A stretch of 64,000 bases of DNA from Butyricicoccus pullicaecorum. GTDB lineage: Bacteria; Bacillota; Clostridia; Oscillospirales; Butyricicoccaceae. Each line of letters begins with the position of its first letter. Position 1 is the first letter of the stretch. The stretch is from assembly GCA_021531865.1 (NCBI GenBank), contig JAFBIW010000002.1, positions 62,001-126,000 of the forward strand, in the 5' to 3' direction. The notes under the pieces were generated by a model. That model was given only the letters and a program-made list of their open reading frames with translations. It ran no database searches and was not told the DNA's origin. Shown here in pieces: positions 48,846-58,754 of this stretch. Position numbers and translations under genes: made by a program.

Positions 48846-49616
48846 ATGCAAATGAAAGTCGAGATCTGCGGGGTCAATACATCCTCGCTGACCGTGATCC
48901 CGCAGGCGGAAATGACCGGCCTGCTCCGGCAGGCGCACGCGGGCGACCGCGCCGCGCGGGACAAGCTCATCCGGGGCAATCTGCGGCTGGTGCTCTCGGT
49001 CATCCAGCGTTTCGGCGGACGGGGCGAATCGGTCGACGACCTGTTTCAGGTCGGCTGCATCGGCCTCATCAAGGCCATCGACAACTTCAATTGCGATCTC
49101 AACGTCAAGTTTTCGACCTACGCCGTACCCATGATCATCGGCGAGATCCGCCGGTATCTGCGCGACAACAGCGCCATCCGGGTCTCCCGCTCGATGCGCG
49201 ACACCGCGTACCGCGCCCTGCAGGCCAAGGAGGCGTTCCTCCGTGACCACCAGCGTGAGCCGACGATCACCGAGCTGTCCAAGGCACTGAATATGAAAAA
49301 GGAGGACGTCGTCTTCGCGCTGGACGCCATCCTTGACCCGGTCTCTCTGTACGAGCCGGTCTGGGGCGAGGAGGGCGATGCACTCTGCGTCATGGATCAG
49401 GTGGGCGACACGCGCAACACCGATGAGCACTGGCTCGAGCAGATCGCGCTCAAGGAGGCCATCGGCTCACTGACCGATCGGGAACGGAAAATCGTCCGGA
49501 TGCGTTTCTTCGAGGGACGCACCCAGATGGAGGTTGCTGAGGAGATTCACATCTCGCAGGCGCAGGTCTCCCGTCTGGAAAAAGGCGCGCTCGAGCGCAT
49601 CCGCAAGCAGATTTAG
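48846..49616 (+). CDS. sigG: RNA polymerase forespore sigma factor SigG
   Basis: A 256-residue sigma-70-family factor for late forespore genes. The SigG-specific N-terminus KVEICGVNTSSL, region 2 (LIRGNLRLVLSVIQRF, DDLFQVGCIGLIKAIDNF), region 3 and region 4 helix-turn-helix (TQMEVAEEIHISQAQVSRLEKGAL) are complete. GGAGG is 8 nt before the ATG; a second ATG lies two codons on. The promoter suggests activation by SigF and then by itself. Unlike in Bacillus, sigE and spoIIGA are not adjacent. Confidence 0.95.
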   Translation: MQMKVEICGVNTSSLTVIPQAEMTGLLRQAHAGDRAARDKLIRGNLRLVLSVIQRFGGRGESVDDLFQVGCIGLIKAIDNFNCDLNVKFSTYAVPMIIGEIRRYLRDNSAIRVSRSMRDTAYRALQAKEAFLRDHQREPTITELSKALNMKKEDVVFALDAILDPVSLYEPVWGEEGDALCVMDQVGDTRNTDEHWLEQIALKEAIGSLTDRERKIVRMRFFEGRTQMEVAEEIHISQAQVSRLEKGALERIRKQI

Positions 49617-49642
49617 CTGAGCACCGAACAAATTCAGAAAAA

Positions 49643-49676
49643 AGAGGCCTGAGCACGCGTGCTCAGGCCGTTTTCT
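49643..49676. terminator. Bidirectional terminator between sigG and the FUSC gene
   Basis: Perfect 11-bp stem GGCCTGAGCAC/GTGCTCAGGCC. It contains the GTGCTCAG word seen clustered at 15.7 kb. Confidence 0.8.
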
Positions 49677-50601
49677 GTCCTTTTTCATCGGTTTGATTTT
49701 CCAGTAGACCGGAAAGATACTCCCGTGCGTCCAGCAGGTTTTTCAGGTGGTAATTGAGCACCAGATTGTCCTGCTCGGAATACCACTTTCCCTGAATGAC
49801 CGGGATATTCAGCCCGAGCGCGCGCAGGCGGGCGAGATTCTCGCTGTCCGGCGCACCCATGACGTCCATACAGCACAGGGCGGACAGCTCCTGCTCCATG
49901 CGGACGGCAAGCTGCTCACAGCCGCGCAGGTAGGACGCCTGCGCGCGCTGACCGTCTTGCGCATGGCCCGGGCGAACAAACTGTCCCTCATAAATCTCAA
50001 TCTCCCCGGCAAGCTGCTTAAGCTGGCGGTGCAGCGGCGCGAGGTCGGGATACCGTCCGCACAGCACGCGGGTATCCAGATAGGACGGCATCGCGTCCCG
50101 GATTTCACCCAGCACACGCACGATGCGCGCCTGATTGTTATAGGGCTTGATCGCCATATTGACAGCCAGCGCGACCAGCAGGCCGATGACCGTGTCGGTG
50201 AAGCGGTGGAAGCCGTACCAGACCTGATCGTTTCCGCCGCCGTACAGGCAGATGTCGGCGAACACGATCGAAGCCAGCGGCACGGCGAACTGCACGTTGA
50301 GCCGCAGACAGAGCGCGATTACGAGCAGGGTACCCAGCCCCATCCACAGGAAAAAGGACGGATCGGGCAGCACGCGCACGAACACTGTCGCCACGACAAA
50401 GCCGATGACCGTGCCGGTGAGCTGGATCAGGCATTCGTGCAGACTGTCGTTCAGGTTGCGGCTCATGACCGAGATCGCGCCGATCACCGCGAAGATCGGC
50501 AGGCTGGAGCCCAGCAGGTGGGCGGTCAGCAGCGCCAGACCGACGGCCAACGCGGTCTTGACCGCGCGCAGACCGATATGAAACTTTCCATATTTCAACA
50601 A
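49663..50601 (-). CDS. FUSC/aromatic-acid-exporter-like membrane protein
   Basis: A 312-residue protein with about six N-terminal membrane segments (residues 10-150) and a soluble helical C-terminal half, the layout of the ArAE_1/FUSC family of putative efflux proteins. GLRAVKTALAVGLALLTAHLLG and LNDSLHECLIQLTGTVIGFVVATVF are characteristic. Substrate unknown. The start is TTG with GAGG 8 nt upstream; a second TTG follows immediately. Confidence 0.8.
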   Translation of the reverse strand: MLKYGKFHIGLRAVKTALAVGLALLTAHLLGSSLPIFAVIGAISVMSRNLNDSLHECLIQLTGTVIGFVVATVFVRVLPDPSFFLWMGLGTLLVIALCLRLNVQFAVPLASIVFADICLYGGGNDQVWYGFHRFTDTVIGLLVALAVNMAIKPYNNQARIVRVLGEIRDAMPSYLDTRVLCGRYPDLAPLHRQLKQLAGEIEIYEGQFVRPGHAQDGQRAQASYLRGCEQLAVRMEQELSALCCMDVMGAPDSENLARLRALGLNIPVIQGKWYSEQDNLVLNYHLKNLLDAREYLSGLLENQTDEKGQKTA

Positions 50602-50650
50602 GGAATTTCCCTCAACTTTCTCAAGAAATGCTCTTCATTTACCTTTGAAC

Positions 50651-50679
50651 AGTGTACCACAGCTTTTCGAGAAATTGAA
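50651..50679 (-). promoter_or_regulatory. Promoter of the FUSC gene
   Basis: Minus strand: -35 TTCAAT (50674-50679), 17-nt spacer, -10 TACACT (50651-50656). Confidence 0.5.
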
Positions 50680-50739
50680 GCCGCAGTCTTGCGCATCTTT
50701 GCTGAATTTTTCATGATGTTCTTATGGAATATAAACAAA

Positions 50740-50768
50740 GAATGACCATCCCGCGTGGGATGGTCATT
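50740..50768 (-). terminator. Terminator of parC
   Basis: Minus strand: AATGACCATCCC/GGGATGGTCATT stem followed by CTTTGTTTAT. Confidence 0.75.
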
Positions 50769-50778
50769 GGGTTCCGCG

Positions 50779-52998
50779 TTATAGAGTTAGCTGCGGATTG
50801 GGCAGATCCTCTTCCTTGAGCAGCGCACCGATCGAGGGGATGGCGCGGCAGCGGTAGCGGCCGTTGTCGCTCAGGCCGGCGTCCTCGCAGCGGACGGCGC
50901 GGCACACCGTGTGCTTGGCGCGCAGCACCATGACCTGCACGCCCTGCGTTGCGCGGGTGGCCTTGACGTCCAGCATCCCGGCGCGGAAGGTCATCGCACG
51001 GTTGGCGGTCGAGAACAGGGTCAGCTCGGTCTCCTCGTCGACCGGGTAGAAAAAGGCGACGGCGCGCGACCGGTCGGAATACGCGCCGGTCAGGCGGCGG
51101 CGGTTGGTCTTGGTCTCGAAGCTCTCAAGCGAGAAGCGGGCGGCCTTGCCGTTTTCAAAGACGACCACCATCGTGCCCTTGTAGTCCCCGGGCAGCAGAG
51201 CGCAGACCGGGAGCTCACCCTCGTCCATGCCCAGCTTGGCGGGCAGGTAATCGCCCAGTACGGAGGCCTTGCTATCGTCAAAGTCGTGCAGACGCGCCTT
51301 ATACGCCTGCTGCTTGTCGGTCAGGAAGATGATCTCGGCCTTGTTGGTGGCCTCACCCTCCCAGACGACCGCGTCGCCGTCCTTGAGCTTATGCTCGGTG
51401 GCCATGCGCCACGAGGCGGGCGTGATCTTCTTGAAATAGCCCTCACGGGTCAGGAAGATGTGCACCGGATAATCCTCGATATGGTCGCTCTCGTCGAAGG
51501 CCTTGACCTCCTCGGCGCGGATGATCTCAGAATGCCGGGGCGCGGGATATTTCTTGATGATGGTCTCCAGCTCCTTGACGATGATCGCGCGGATCTTGGC
51601 CTGACTCTTGACGATCTCCTCCAGCCGCTTAATCTCCTCGGCCAGCGCGTCAGTCTCCTGCGTGCGCTTCAGGATGTATTCCTTGTTGATGTGGCGCAGC
51701 TTGATTTCCGCGATAAACTCAGCCTGCTTTTCGTCGATGCCGAAGCCGATCATCAGATTGGGGATGACCTCAGCGTCCTCCTCGGTCTCGCGGATGATGC
51801 GGATCGCCCGGTCGATATCGAGCAGGATGGTGCGCAGACCCTCGAGCAGATGGAGCTTTTCGCGTTTCTTATTCAGGTCGAAGTACACCCGGCGGCGGAC
51901 GCATTCGGTGCGCCATGCCGTCCATTCCTCGAGCAGGGCGCGCACGCCCAGCACACGCGGCATACCGCCGATCAGGACGTTGAAGTTGCACGAGCACGAG
52001 TCCATCAGCGGGGTCATGCGGAACAGACGATCCATCAGCTTGTCCGGATCGACGCCGCGCTTGAGGTCGATCGCGATTTTCAGGCCGCCCAGATCGGTCT
52101 CATCGCGGATATCCGATATCTCGCGCAGCTTACCGGCCTTGACCAGCTCGGCCACCTTGTCGATAATGGCCTCGATCGTCGTGGTATACGGAATCTGAGT
52201 GATCTCGATAAGGTTTTCCTTCTTGTCGTACTGCCATTTGGCGCGCACCTTGAAGGAGCCGCGGCCGGTCTCATAGATGCGGCGCATCTCGGCCTCGTCG
52301 AAGATGATCTCGCCGCCGGTCGGGAAATCGGGCGCGGGCAGGGTTTCAAGCACGTCGTGCTCTGGATTCTTGATGCAGGCGACCGCCGTGCGGCAGACCT
52401 CATGCAGATTGAAGCCGCAGAAGGACGAGGCCATGCCGACCGCAATGCCGGTGTTGGCCGAGACCAGAATGTTCGGGAAGGTGGTGGGCAGCAGGGTCGG
52501 CTCCTTCATCGTGCCGTCATAGTTGTCGATCATATCGACCGCGTCGCAGTCGATGTCACGGAACAGCTCGATGCAGAAGGCGTCCAGCTTGGCCTCGGTG
52601 TATCGGGGCGCGGCATAGGCCATGTCGCGCGAATAGACCTTGCCGAAGTTGCCCTTGGAATCGACGAAGGGCGTCAGCAGGGATTCGTTGCCCCGGGTCA
52701 GGCGGACCATGGTCTCATAGATCGCGGCATCGCCGTGGGGATTGAGCTTCATGGTCTCGCCCACGATATTGGCCGATTTGGTGCGCTGGCCGGTCAGCAG
52801 GCCCTTTTTGTACATGGTGTAGAGCAGCTTGCGGTGCGAGGGCTTGAAGCCGTCGATCTCGGGGATGGCGCGCGAGACGATGACGCTCATCGCATAGGGC
52901 ATATAGTTGACGCGCAGCGTGTCGGTGATCGTCTGGTTGGTCGGCTCCAGCGGCTCCATCACCGGCTTCTTCGGCGCTTTCTCTTGTTTCTTCGCCAC
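50779..52998 (-). CDS. parC: Topoisomerase IV subunit A
   Basis: A 739-residue type IIA topoisomerase breakage-reunion subunit. The N-terminal SVIVSRAIPEIDGFKPSHRKLLY, the catalytic Tyr in AAPRYTEAKL (about residue 130) and the ParC-like coiled coil are present. The C-terminal beta-pinwheel is reduced and lacks a GyrA box, supporting topo IV over gyrase. It decatenates chromosomes with ParE, encoded 15 nt upstream. AGGAGG lies before the ATG. Confidence 0.9.
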   Translation of the reverse strand: MAKKQEKAPKKPVMEPLEPTNQTITDTLRVNYMPYAMSVIVSRAIPEIDGFKPSHRKLLYTMYKKGLLTGQRTKSANIVGETMKLNPHGDAAIYETMVRLTRGNESLLTPFVDSKGNFGKVYSRDMAYAAPRYTEAKLDAFCIELFRDIDCDAVDMIDNYDGTMKEPTLLPTTFPNILVSANTGIAVGMASSFCGFNLHEVCRTAVACIKNPEHDVLETLPAPDFPTGGEIIFDEAEMRRIYETGRGSFKVRAKWQYDKKENLIEITQIPYTTTIEAIIDKVAELVKAGKLREISDIRDETDLGGLKIAIDLKRGVDPDKLMDRLFRMTPLMDSCSCNFNVLIGGMPRVLGVRALLEEWTAWRTECVRRRVYFDLNKKREKLHLLEGLRTILLDIDRAIRIIRETEEDAEVIPNLMIGFGIDEKQAEFIAEIKLRHINKEYILKRTQETDALAEEIKRLEEIVKSQAKIRAIIVKELETIIKKYPAPRHSEIIRAEEVKAFDESDHIEDYPVHIFLTREGYFKKITPASWRMATEHKLKDGDAVVWEGEATNKAEIIFLTDKQQAYKARLHDFDDSKASVLGDYLPAKLGMDEGELPVCALLPGDYKGTMVVVFENGKAARFSLESFETKTNRRRLTGAYSDRSRAVAFFYPVDEETELTLFSTANRAMTFRAGMLDVKATRATQGVQVMVLRAKHTVCRAVRCEDAGLSDNGRYRCRAIPSIGALLKEEDLPNPQLTL

Positions 52999-53013
52999 AA
53001 AAACGGGCCTCCT

Positions 53014-55008
53014 TTATGAGATATCTGCGAAATCGAGGTACTGCGCGCCGTTCTCCGCAATGTATTCCTTGCGGCCGGCCAGATTGTCGCCCAGCAGCAG
53101 GTCGAACATCTCAGCGGTGGCGGCAGCCTCGTCCGGATTGACCCGAATCAGGCGGCGGGACGCCGGGTTCATCGTGGTCTCCCACATCATGTCGGCCTCG
53201 TTCTCGCCCAGACCCTTGGATCGCTGAATCATGATCTTCTTACCCTCGAGCTTTTTGAGGATGGCGGCCTTTTCGGTCTCATCAAAGGCGAAATAGGGCT
53301 TGTCCTTATAGGTGATCTCGTACAGGGGCGATTCCGCGATGTAGACCAATCCCTGCTCGATCAGAGTGGGCATCAGACGGTAGATCATGGTCAGGATCAG
53401 CGTGCGGATCTGGAAGCCGTCTACGTCGGCATCGGTGCAGATGATGACCTTGTTCCAGCGCAGGGCGGACAGGTCAAATGCGGAAAGGTCTTTATTTGCC
53501 TTGGTGCGCACCTCGACGCCGCAGCCCAGCACGCGGATCAGGTCGGTGATGATATCGTTTTTAAAGATTTTATCGTAATCAGCCTTCAGACAGTTCAGAA
53601 TCTTGCCGCGCACCGGCATGACCGCCTGAAATTCGGCGTCTCGTCCCTGCTTGACCGAGCCCAGCGCCGAATCACCCTCGACGATATACAGCTCGCGGCG
53701 GGAGACGTCCTTGGTGCGGCAGTCCACGAACTTCTGCACGCGGTTGGCCACGTCCAGACTGCCCGAGAGCTTCTTCTTGATGTTCAGGCGGGCGCGCTCG
53801 GCCTGCTCGCGGCTGCGCTTGTTGATGAGCACCTGCTCGGCGATCTTTTCGGCCTCATCCTTGTTCTCGATGAAATAAATCTCCAGATTTTCCTTGAGGA
53901 ACTCAGTCGTCGCCTCCTGCACGAACTTGTTCGTGATGGCCTTTTTGGTCTGGTTTTCGTAGGAGGTCTGTGTCGAGAAGCAGTTTGTGACCAGAATAAG
54001 CGCGTCCGCGATGTCCTGAAAGCTGATCTTGCTTTCGTTCTTCTGGTATTTGTTGTTCTGCTTGAGATAACCGTCGATGGCCGAGACGAACGCGGAGCGG
54101 ACAGCCTTGTCAGGCGCGCCGCCGTGCTCAAGCCAGGACGAGTTGTGGTAATATTCGGTGACTGCGCCCGCCCGCGCGAAGCAGAAGGCGCAGGACAGCT
54201 TGACGCGGTATTCGTCCTTATCCGCGCGGTCGCGGCCGGTGCGCTCGCTCTGGTAGAACTGCACGCCGGTCAGCGCCTGCTCCCCCGCCAGCTCAGTGAC
54301 ATAATCGACGATGCCGTTCTGATAGCAGAACTCGGTCGTCTCAAACTCCTTGCCCTGCTGGTCGCGCAGCAGGAAGACCAGTCCGGCGTTGACGACCGCC
54401 TGCCGCTTGAGCACGTCCAGATAGTATTCCCGGGGGATGTTCACATCGGTGAACACGGCAAGATCGGGCTTCCAGTGGATGCGGGTGCCGGTGCGCTTGC
54501 TCTTGGCGGGCTGCTTGCGGAAGCCCTCCTCGGTGCCCGTTTTGTTCTCACCCCGCTCGAAATGCAGGCTGTATTCCTGTCCGTCGCGCCAGACGGTCAC
54601 GTCCATGTACTGGGACGCGTACTGGGTCGCGCAGGTGCCCAGACCGTTCAGGCCGAGCGAAAACTCATAGTTCTCGCCCTCGTTGTTCTTGTATTTGCCG
54701 CCCGCGTACAGTTCGCAGAAGACCAGCTCCCAGTTGTACCGCTGCTCGGCCGGGTTCCACTCGATCGGAATGCCGCGGCCCATGTCCTCGACCTCGATCG
54801 AGCCGTCCGCGTAGCGGGTGACCGTGATGCGGCTGCCGTAGCCCTCGCGCGCCTCGTCGATCGAGTTGGACAGAATCTCAAAGACCGCGTGCTCGCAGCC
54901 CTCAATGCCGTCCGAGCCGAAGATGACGCCCGGGCGCTTGCGCACGCGGTCAGCGCCCTTCAGGGAGGAAATGCTGTCATTTCCGTATTGATTTTTTGCT
55001 TTCGCCAT
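53014..55008 (-). CDS. parE: Topoisomerase IV subunit B
   Basis: A 664-residue GHKL ATPase subunit. RKRPGVIFGSDG and EILSNSIDEAREGYG bind ATP, LGLNGLGTCATQYAS is the Mg/ATP lid, and TOPRIM motifs LYIVEGDSALG, ICTDADVDGFQI and QRSKGLGENEADMMWETTMNP are intact. The ATG at 55008 is preferred over the longer frame to 55311, which would lie upstream of the promoter's -10. It is operonic with parC. Confidence 0.93.
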   Translation of the reverse strand: MAKAKNQYGNDSISSLKGADRVRKRPGVIFGSDGIEGCEHAVFEILSNSIDEAREGYGSRITVTRYADGSIEVEDMGRGIPIEWNPAEQRYNWELVFCELYAGGKYKNNEGENYEFSLGLNGLGTCATQYASQYMDVTVWRDGQEYSLHFERGENKTGTEEGFRKQPAKSKRTGTRIHWKPDLAVFTDVNIPREYYLDVLKRQAVVNAGLVFLLRDQQGKEFETTEFCYQNGIVDYVTELAGEQALTGVQFYQSERTGRDRADKDEYRVKLSCAFCFARAGAVTEYYHNSSWLEHGGAPDKAVRSAFVSAIDGYLKQNNKYQKNESKISFQDIADALILVTNCFSTQTSYENQTKKAITNKFVQEATTEFLKENLEIYFIENKDEAEKIAEQVLINKRSREQAERARLNIKKKLSGSLDVANRVQKFVDCRTKDVSRRELYIVEGDSALGSVKQGRDAEFQAVMPVRGKILNCLKADYDKIFKNDIITDLIRVLGCGVEVRTKANKDLSAFDLSALRWNKVIICTDADVDGFQIRTLILTMIYRLMPTLIEQGLVYIAESPLYEITYKDKPYFAFDETEKAAILKKLEGKKIMIQRSKGLGENEADMMWETTMNPASRRLIRVNPDEAAATAEMFDLLLGDNLAGRKEYIAENGAQYLDFADIS

Positions 55009-55044
55009 ATTGTACACGACTCCATTTGATTCACAATTAGTTTT

Positions 55045-55073
55045 ATTATATACAAAATCGCGCCGCGCGTCAA
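55045..55073 (-). promoter_or_regulatory. Promoter of parE-parC
   Basis: Minus strand: -35 TTGACG (55068-55073), 17-nt spacer, -10 TATAAT (55045-55050). Confidence 0.78.
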
Positions 55074-55145
55074 ATCCTGTGTGCGGAAAGTGCCGGATTT
55101 TCCACCGTTTTTCCCCATTGCTTCGGAAAGGCCGGGAGAAAGAGA

Positions 55146-55173
55146 AACGCCCGAACCGTTCGGCTCGGGCGTT
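55146..55173 (-). terminator. Stem-loop and T-rich tail upstream of parE
   Basis: Minus strand: AACGCCCGA.CCG pairs with CGG.TCGGGCGTT, then TTCTCTTTCTC. It would end any minus-strand transcript started near 55394. Confidence 0.6.
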
Positions 55174-55481
55174 ACTCACAAAAGAGGATGAAAAAGAAGG
55201 GGGATTAGAAAGAAAAAGGGAGATATCAGATAAAAGGAGGATGAAAACACTCCTGCTGTTGTCCCCTGCCTGTTGCCCCGGACACGCGGGGGAGGCGCGT
55301 CCGGCAGGCAAGTTTTGAAGGGGTAAGAAAAAAGTAGGGGGATTGGGGTAATCGGTTAAGCTACTCGGGATGGGGGATCCCTTTCTCTTAACTGTCTCTA
55401 TTGTACCCGATGTTTGTGTCCGAATGTTGTCCGAATTATGGACGATTTTTTAACGTTCTATGAAGATTCTGTAAACGGAAT

Positions 55482-55519
55482 AAAAAAACACCGAAGAACA
55501 AATTCTTCGGTGTTTTTTT
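55482..55519. terminator. Terminator of rpsU
   Basis: ACACCGAAGAA/TTCTTCGGTGT stem flanked by A and T tracts. Confidence 0.88.
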
Positions 55520-55533
55520 AACAATTTTGATGC

Positions 55534-55716
55534 TTATCTGAACTTACGCTTCTTCGCGCGAGCAGCCTCAGACTTCTTGCGGCGCTTTACGCTCGGGCTC
55601 TCATAATGCTCACGCTTGCGGAGCTCGGAAAGCACACCAGCCTTTGCACAGGAGCGCTTGAAACGTCTCAGCGCGCTGTCCAGAGACTCGTTTTCCTTGA
55701 TATGGACTTCCGACAT
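55534..55716 (-). CDS. rpsU: 30S ribosomal protein S21
   Basis: A 60-residue basic S21 protein ([25 protein letters not shown], then the C-terminal [17 protein letters not shown]). S21 helps initiate translation on the small subunit. AGGGAGGG precedes the ATG. It is monocistronic with its own consensus promoter and terminator. Confidence 0.97.
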   Translation of the reverse strand: MSEVHIKENESLDSALRRFKRSCAKAGVLSELRKREHYESPSVKRRKKSEAARAKKRKFR

Positions 55717-55829
55717 CGTTTTCCCTCCCTCCGCGCGTTCGGCTGAATCCGGAACGCTTGCGCTTCCATTGGACGGACATAAGGATATACCTGGAAAAGG
55801 GCATACCGGCCCAATAAAACCGTAAGATT

Positions 55830-55858
55830 ATTATACCTGTTTCCGGGCGCTAAGTCAA
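55830..55858 (-). promoter_or_regulatory. Promoter of rpsU
   Basis: Minus strand: -35 TTGACT (55853-55858), 17-nt spacer, -10 TATAAT (55830-55835). Confidence 0.78.
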
Positions 55859-55892
55859 GCCCCTTTTTTCAGGAATTTGGCATTCAGACCGA

Positions 55893-58298
55893 TCATTTTA
55901 CAACGAGGTTGATGATCTTATTCTTGACGACGATGGTCTTGACGATATTCTTGCCGGCAACGGCGTTCTGTACCTTTTCGTCGGCCAGCGCGGCGGCGAC
56001 AGCGGTCTCCTGATCGCAGTCCATCGGCAGCTTGACGGTCGACTTGATCTTGCCGTTGACCTGTACGCCGATCTCGATCGAGGACTCGACGGTCTTCTCC
56101 TCCTCGTAAGCCGGCCAGTTCTCAAGCGAGAGCACGGTATCATGACCCAGAAGCTGCCACAGCTCCTCGGTGACGTGGGGCGCGAAGGGATTGATCAGCT
56201 TGAGCAGGGTCTCGTACTCGGCGCGGTTGACGCCCTTGTCGTAGAAGGCGTTGACCAGCGACATCAGCGCGGCGATCGCGGTGTTGTTCTTGAGGGTCTC
56301 GATGTCCTCGCCCACCTTCTTGATCGTCTTGTGGATCAGGATCTCGTGCGCTTCGGAGTAAGCGTCGCCCGGCTGTACCTGATCGAACAGGTTCCAAACA
56401 CGCTCGACAAAGCGGCGGCAGCCCTTGATCGAGGTCGAAGACCAGGGCGCGGCCTTCTCAAAGTCACCGATGAACATCTCGTACAGACGCATGGTGTCCG
56501 CGCCGTACTGATCGACGATCTCGTCCGGATTGACGACGTTGCCGCGGGACTTCGACATCTTCTCGCCGTTCTCGCCCAAGATCATGCCGTGGCTCGTGCG
56601 CTTGGCGTAAGGCTCCTTGGTGGGCACGACGCCGATATCGTACAGGAACTTATGCCAGAAGCGGCTGTACAGCAGATGCAGGGTGGTGTGCTCCATGCCG
56701 CCGTTGTACCAGTCGATCGGGCTCCAGTATTCAAGGGCTTCCTTGGACGCGATGGCCTTGTCGTTGTGCGGGTCCATGTAACGCAGGAAGTACCACGACG
56801 AACCGGCCCACTGGGGCATGGTATCGGTCTCACGCTTGGCGGGCGCGCCGCAGTGCGGGCAGGTGGTGTTGACCCAGTCGGTCATCTTGGCCAGCGGGGA
56901 CTCGCCATTTTCGGTCGGCTCGTAGGAATCGACGTTGGGCAGGGTCAGCGGGAGCTGATCCTCGGGTACGGGTACCCAGCCGCACTTCTCGCAGTAGACC
57001 AGCGGGATCGGCTCGCCCCAGTAGCGCTGACGGGAGAAGACCCAATCGCGCAGCTTGTAATTGACCTTCTGATGACCCACGCCCTTCTCGGTCAGCCAGT
57101 CGATGATGGCCTTCTTGGCCTCCTCGACCGACAGGCCGTTGAGGAAATCGGAGTTGACGAGCGTGCCGGTCTCGACGTCGGTGAAAGCGGCCTGCTGGAC
57201 GTCGCCGCCCGCAATGACCTCGATGATCGGCAGGTCGAAGACCTTGGCAAACTCCCAGTCACGGGTATCATGTGCCGGAACGGCCATGATCGCGCCGGTG
57301 CCGTAGCTCATCAGAACGTAGTCGGAAACAAAGATCGGGATTTCCTTGCCGTTGACCGGGTTGATCGCCGCGACGCCCTCCAGACGAACGCCGGTCTTTT
57401 CCTTGTTCAGCTCGGTGCGCTCGAAGTCGGACTTGCGCGCCGCCTCGTCGCGGTACGCACGTACCGCGTCCAGATTGGCGAGCTTGTCCGCCCACTTCTC
57501 GATCGCCGGATGCTCGGGCGAGATGACCATGTAGGTGACGCCGAACAGGGTGTCCGGACGGGTGGTGTAAATCGTGAGCTTGTCGCCCTCGGTGGTATCG
57601 AAATCGACCTCCGCGCCGGTCGAGCGGCCGATCCAGTTCTTCTGCTGGGTCTTGACGCGCTCGATGTAATCGACGTCGTCCAGATCCTCGATCAGGCGCT
57701 CGGCGTAATCGGTGATCTTGAGCATCCACTGGCTCTTAGTCTTGCGGATGACCTCGGAGCCGCAGCGCTCGCACACGCCGTTGACGACCTCCTCGTTGGC
57801 CAGAACGCACTTACAGGAGGTGCACCAGTTGACCGCCATCTCCTTCTTGTAGGCCAGACCCTTCTTGAAGAGCTGGAGGAAGATCCACTGGGTCCACTTG
57901 TAGTAGTTCGGGTCGGTGGTATTGATCTCACGCGACCAGTCGAAGGACAGACCCAGCGCCTTGAGCTGGCTCTTGAAGCGGGCGACGTTCTTCTTGGTGA
58001 CCTCAGCCGGGTGGATGTGGTTCTTGATGGCGAAGTTCTCGGTCGGCAGGCCGAATGCGTCCCAGCCCATCGGATAAAGGACGTTATAGCCCTGCATGCG
58101 CTTCTTGCGCGCGACGATATCGAGCGCGGTGTAGGAGCGCGGATGGCCGACGTGCAGACCCATGCCAGACGGGTACGGGAACTCGACCAGCGCGTAGAAC
58201 TTGGGCTTGGTGAAGTCCTGCGGGGCGACGAAGCATTCCTTCTCGTCCCAGATATGCTGCCATTTGGCCTCGACGGCCTTATGATCGTATTTGTTCAA
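55893..58298 (-). CDS. leuS: Leucyl-tRNA synthetase
   Basis: An 801-residue class I synthetase. The HIGH-type motif is HVGH (residues 49-52) after FPYPSGMGL, the editing domain lies at about 220-400, and KMSKS is exact ([11 protein letters not shown], about 575-580). The start is taken as TTG at 58298, giving [16 protein letters not shown] and GGGGG 8 nt upstream; the longer frame to 58418 has an unrelated, Arg/Gly-rich N-terminus that overlaps rsfS. It is the last gene of the ftsY-to-leuS run. Confidence 0.95.
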   Translation of the reverse strand: MNKYDHKAVEAKWQHIWDEKECFVAPQDFTKPKFYALVEFPYPSGMGLHVGHPRSYTALDIVARKKRMQGYNVLYPMGWDAFGLPTENFAIKNHIHPAEVTKKNVARFKSQLKALGLSFDWSREINTTDPNYYKWTQWIFLQLFKKGLAYKKEMAVNWCTSCKCVLANEEVVNGVCERCGSEVIRKTKSQWMLKITDYAERLIEDLDDVDYIERVKTQQKNWIGRSTGAEVDFDTTEGDKLTIYTTRPDTLFGVTYMVISPEHPAIEKWADKLANLDAVRAYRDEAARKSDFERTELNKEKTGVRLEGVAAINPVNGKEIPIFVSDYVLMSYGTGAIMAVPAHDTRDWEFAKVFDLPIIEVIAGGDVQQAAFTDVETGTLVNSDFLNGLSVEEAKKAIIDWLTEKGVGHQKVNYKLRDWVFSRQRYWGEPIPLVYCEKCGWVPVPEDQLPLTLPNVDSYEPTENGESPLAKMTDWVNTTCPHCGAPAKRETDTMPQWAGSSWYFLRYMDPHNDKAIASKEALEYWSPIDWYNGGMEHTTLHLLYSRFWHKFLYDIGVVPTKEPYAKRTSHGMILGENGEKMSKSRGNVVNPDEIVDQYGADTMRLYEMFIGDFEKAAPWSSTSIKGCRRFVERVWNLFDQVQPGDAYSEAHEILIHKTIKKVGEDIETLKNNTAIAALMSLVNAFYDKGVNRAEYETLLKLINPFAPHVTEELWQLLGHDTVLSLENWPAYEEEKTVESSIEIGVQVNGKIKSTVKLPMDCDQETAVAAALADEKVQNAVAGKNIVKTIVVKNKIINLVVK

Positions 58299-58354
58299 CG
58301 GTATAACCCCCAATTGTGTGCGGCGTCCCGGCGCTCCGGGCGCGCCGAAAAAAA

Positions 58355-58729
58355 TTACTGTTTGTCCGCGTCTTCCACGCCCAGCTCGGCCAGCGAAACG
58401 GGCGTGCCGTCCTTCCACAGGTTCTCCAGATTGTAGAACGAGCGGGCCTCGGGCACGAAGACATGCACGAGCACGCAGCCGTAATCCAGCAGGATCCAGG
58501 TCGAGGACTCAAAGCCCTCGATGTGGTGCGGCATGGTGTCGTGGTCGTATTTCAGATGATATTCGACGCTGTCCGCCAGCGCCTTGACCTGGGTGGTCGA
58601 GGTCGCGGAGCAGATGACGAAATACTCGGTCAGCGAGGTGAGCTGCTCGACATGCAGCACCTCGATGTCCCGGCCCTTGCGTTCGAGCAGGGCCTCGCAG
58701 ATATATTTTACGGTTTCCTGTGCGTTCAT
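58355..58729 (-). CDS. rsfS: Ribosomal silencing factor RsfS
   Basis: A 124-residue RsfS/YbeB/Iojap protein that binds L14 and blocks subunit joining in slow growth. The motifs [28 protein letters not shown] and [20 protein letters not shown] are diagnostic. It lies between the LCP gene and leuS, a common Firmicute order with yqeK and nadD. Confidence 0.95.
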   Translation of the reverse strand: MNAQETVKYICEALLERKGRDIEVLHVEQLTSLTEYFVICSATSTTQVKALADSVEYHLKYDHDTMPHHIEGFESSTWILLDYGCVLVHVFVPEARSFYNLENLWKDGTPVSLAELGVEDADKQ

Positions 58730-58754
58730 TTTGGTCTCCTTTTCATGTGTGAGA

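Larger units (their letters stand above)
55009..55533. other. Gene-free stretch between parE and rpsU
   Basis: It contains the parE promoter, a minus-strand stem-loop with a T-rich tail (55146-55173), a purine-rich tract on the plus strand (about 55183-55250), a large GC-rich hairpin (about 55265-55312), a minus-strand -10 (55400-55405) and the rpsU terminator. A 25-codon plus-strand frame at 55241 has its AGGAGG directly against the ATG and is not convincing. The interval 55150-55395 could be one non-coding transcript. Confidence 0.5.

Noticed and set aside
50911-53019. 702-codon plus-strand frame opposite parC, and similar long frames opposite leuS and the PduS-like gene
   Set aside because: These are antisense shadows with Leu/Val/Asp/Arg-rich, motif-free sequence.
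55241-55318. 25-codon plus-strand peptide after AAAGGAGG
   Set aside because: The Shine-Dalgarno directly abuts the ATG and the frame follows a large hairpin; composition is not protein-like.
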